64,000 bases of DNA. It comes from Aurelia coerulea (Eukaryota; Cnidaria; Scyphozoa; Semaeostomeae; Ulmaridae). Below, piece by piece: positions 63,951-64,000 of the stretch (position 1 is the stretch's first letter; every line of letters begins with the position of its first letter). The translations under genes were made by a program, and so were the position numbers. The stretch covers positions 19,068,501 to 19,132,500 of the forward strand of contig CM076943.1 in assembly GCA_039566865.1 (NCBI GenBank). The letters run 5' to 3'. The notes beneath the pieces are model-generated. The model made no database searches, had not been told where the DNA came from, and was given only the letters and a program-made list of their open reading frames with translations.

Positions 63951-64000
63951 TTAACATATTCTTACTTTATTTTCACTTGTTTCCTGTACCACATTACTTG

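Overview
The window looks like animal nuclear DNA: AT-rich, with short phase-consistent exons, GT-AG introns up to about 23 kb, and very dense non-autonomous transposons. The repeat style (many short foldback and TIR elements, LINE 3' ends, a tRNA-derived SINE) suggests an invertebrate, most plausibly an anthozoan cnidarian such as a coral. That placement is inference, since no taxonomic marker is present.

Two host genes are supported, both on the + strand. (1) The 3' part of PPME1 (protein phosphatase methylesterase 1) occupies 530-14911. Nine exons join in one reading frame of about 251 residues, from the segment just after the catalytic Asp to the stop, and include the catalytic His. A tenth, 75-nt symmetric exon may be an optional cassette. 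(2) A secreted saposin-B-type protein begins at 31774. Exon 1 (31774-32019), exon 2 (55078-55284) and exon 3 (62397-62636) all join in phase 0; exons 1 and 2 together supply the six cysteines of one SapB domain, and the gene runs off the right edge. The roughly 17 kb between the genes holds only mobile-element material that I can recognise.

Most of the rest is layered mobile DNA. Tc1/mariner-type MITE families share CCGGGTG termini and TA duplications (1-22 kb). At least eight copies of a family with G-run/C-run ends and 8-bp target duplications are spread over 20-60 kb. Other groups are piggyBac-like TTAA elements, hAT-like CAG...CTG elements, and elements with 9-bp duplications ranging from 54 bp to 5.3 kb. 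There are LINE reverse-transcriptase or C-terminal fragments at about 19.2, 24.8, 28.7, 44.3, 45.4, 47.1 and 56.8 kb. A cluster of five related repeats lies at 35-40.7 kb, a 1.07-kb tandem duplication at 41.6-44.1 kb, and a palindrome with arms of about 780 bp at 57.7-59.4 kb.

Several insertions can be read as filled/empty site pairs or as interrupted LINE reading frames. These give direct evidence for element boundaries, duplication lengths and relative ages. No complete transposase, tRNA gene, rRNA gene or CRISPR array was seen.
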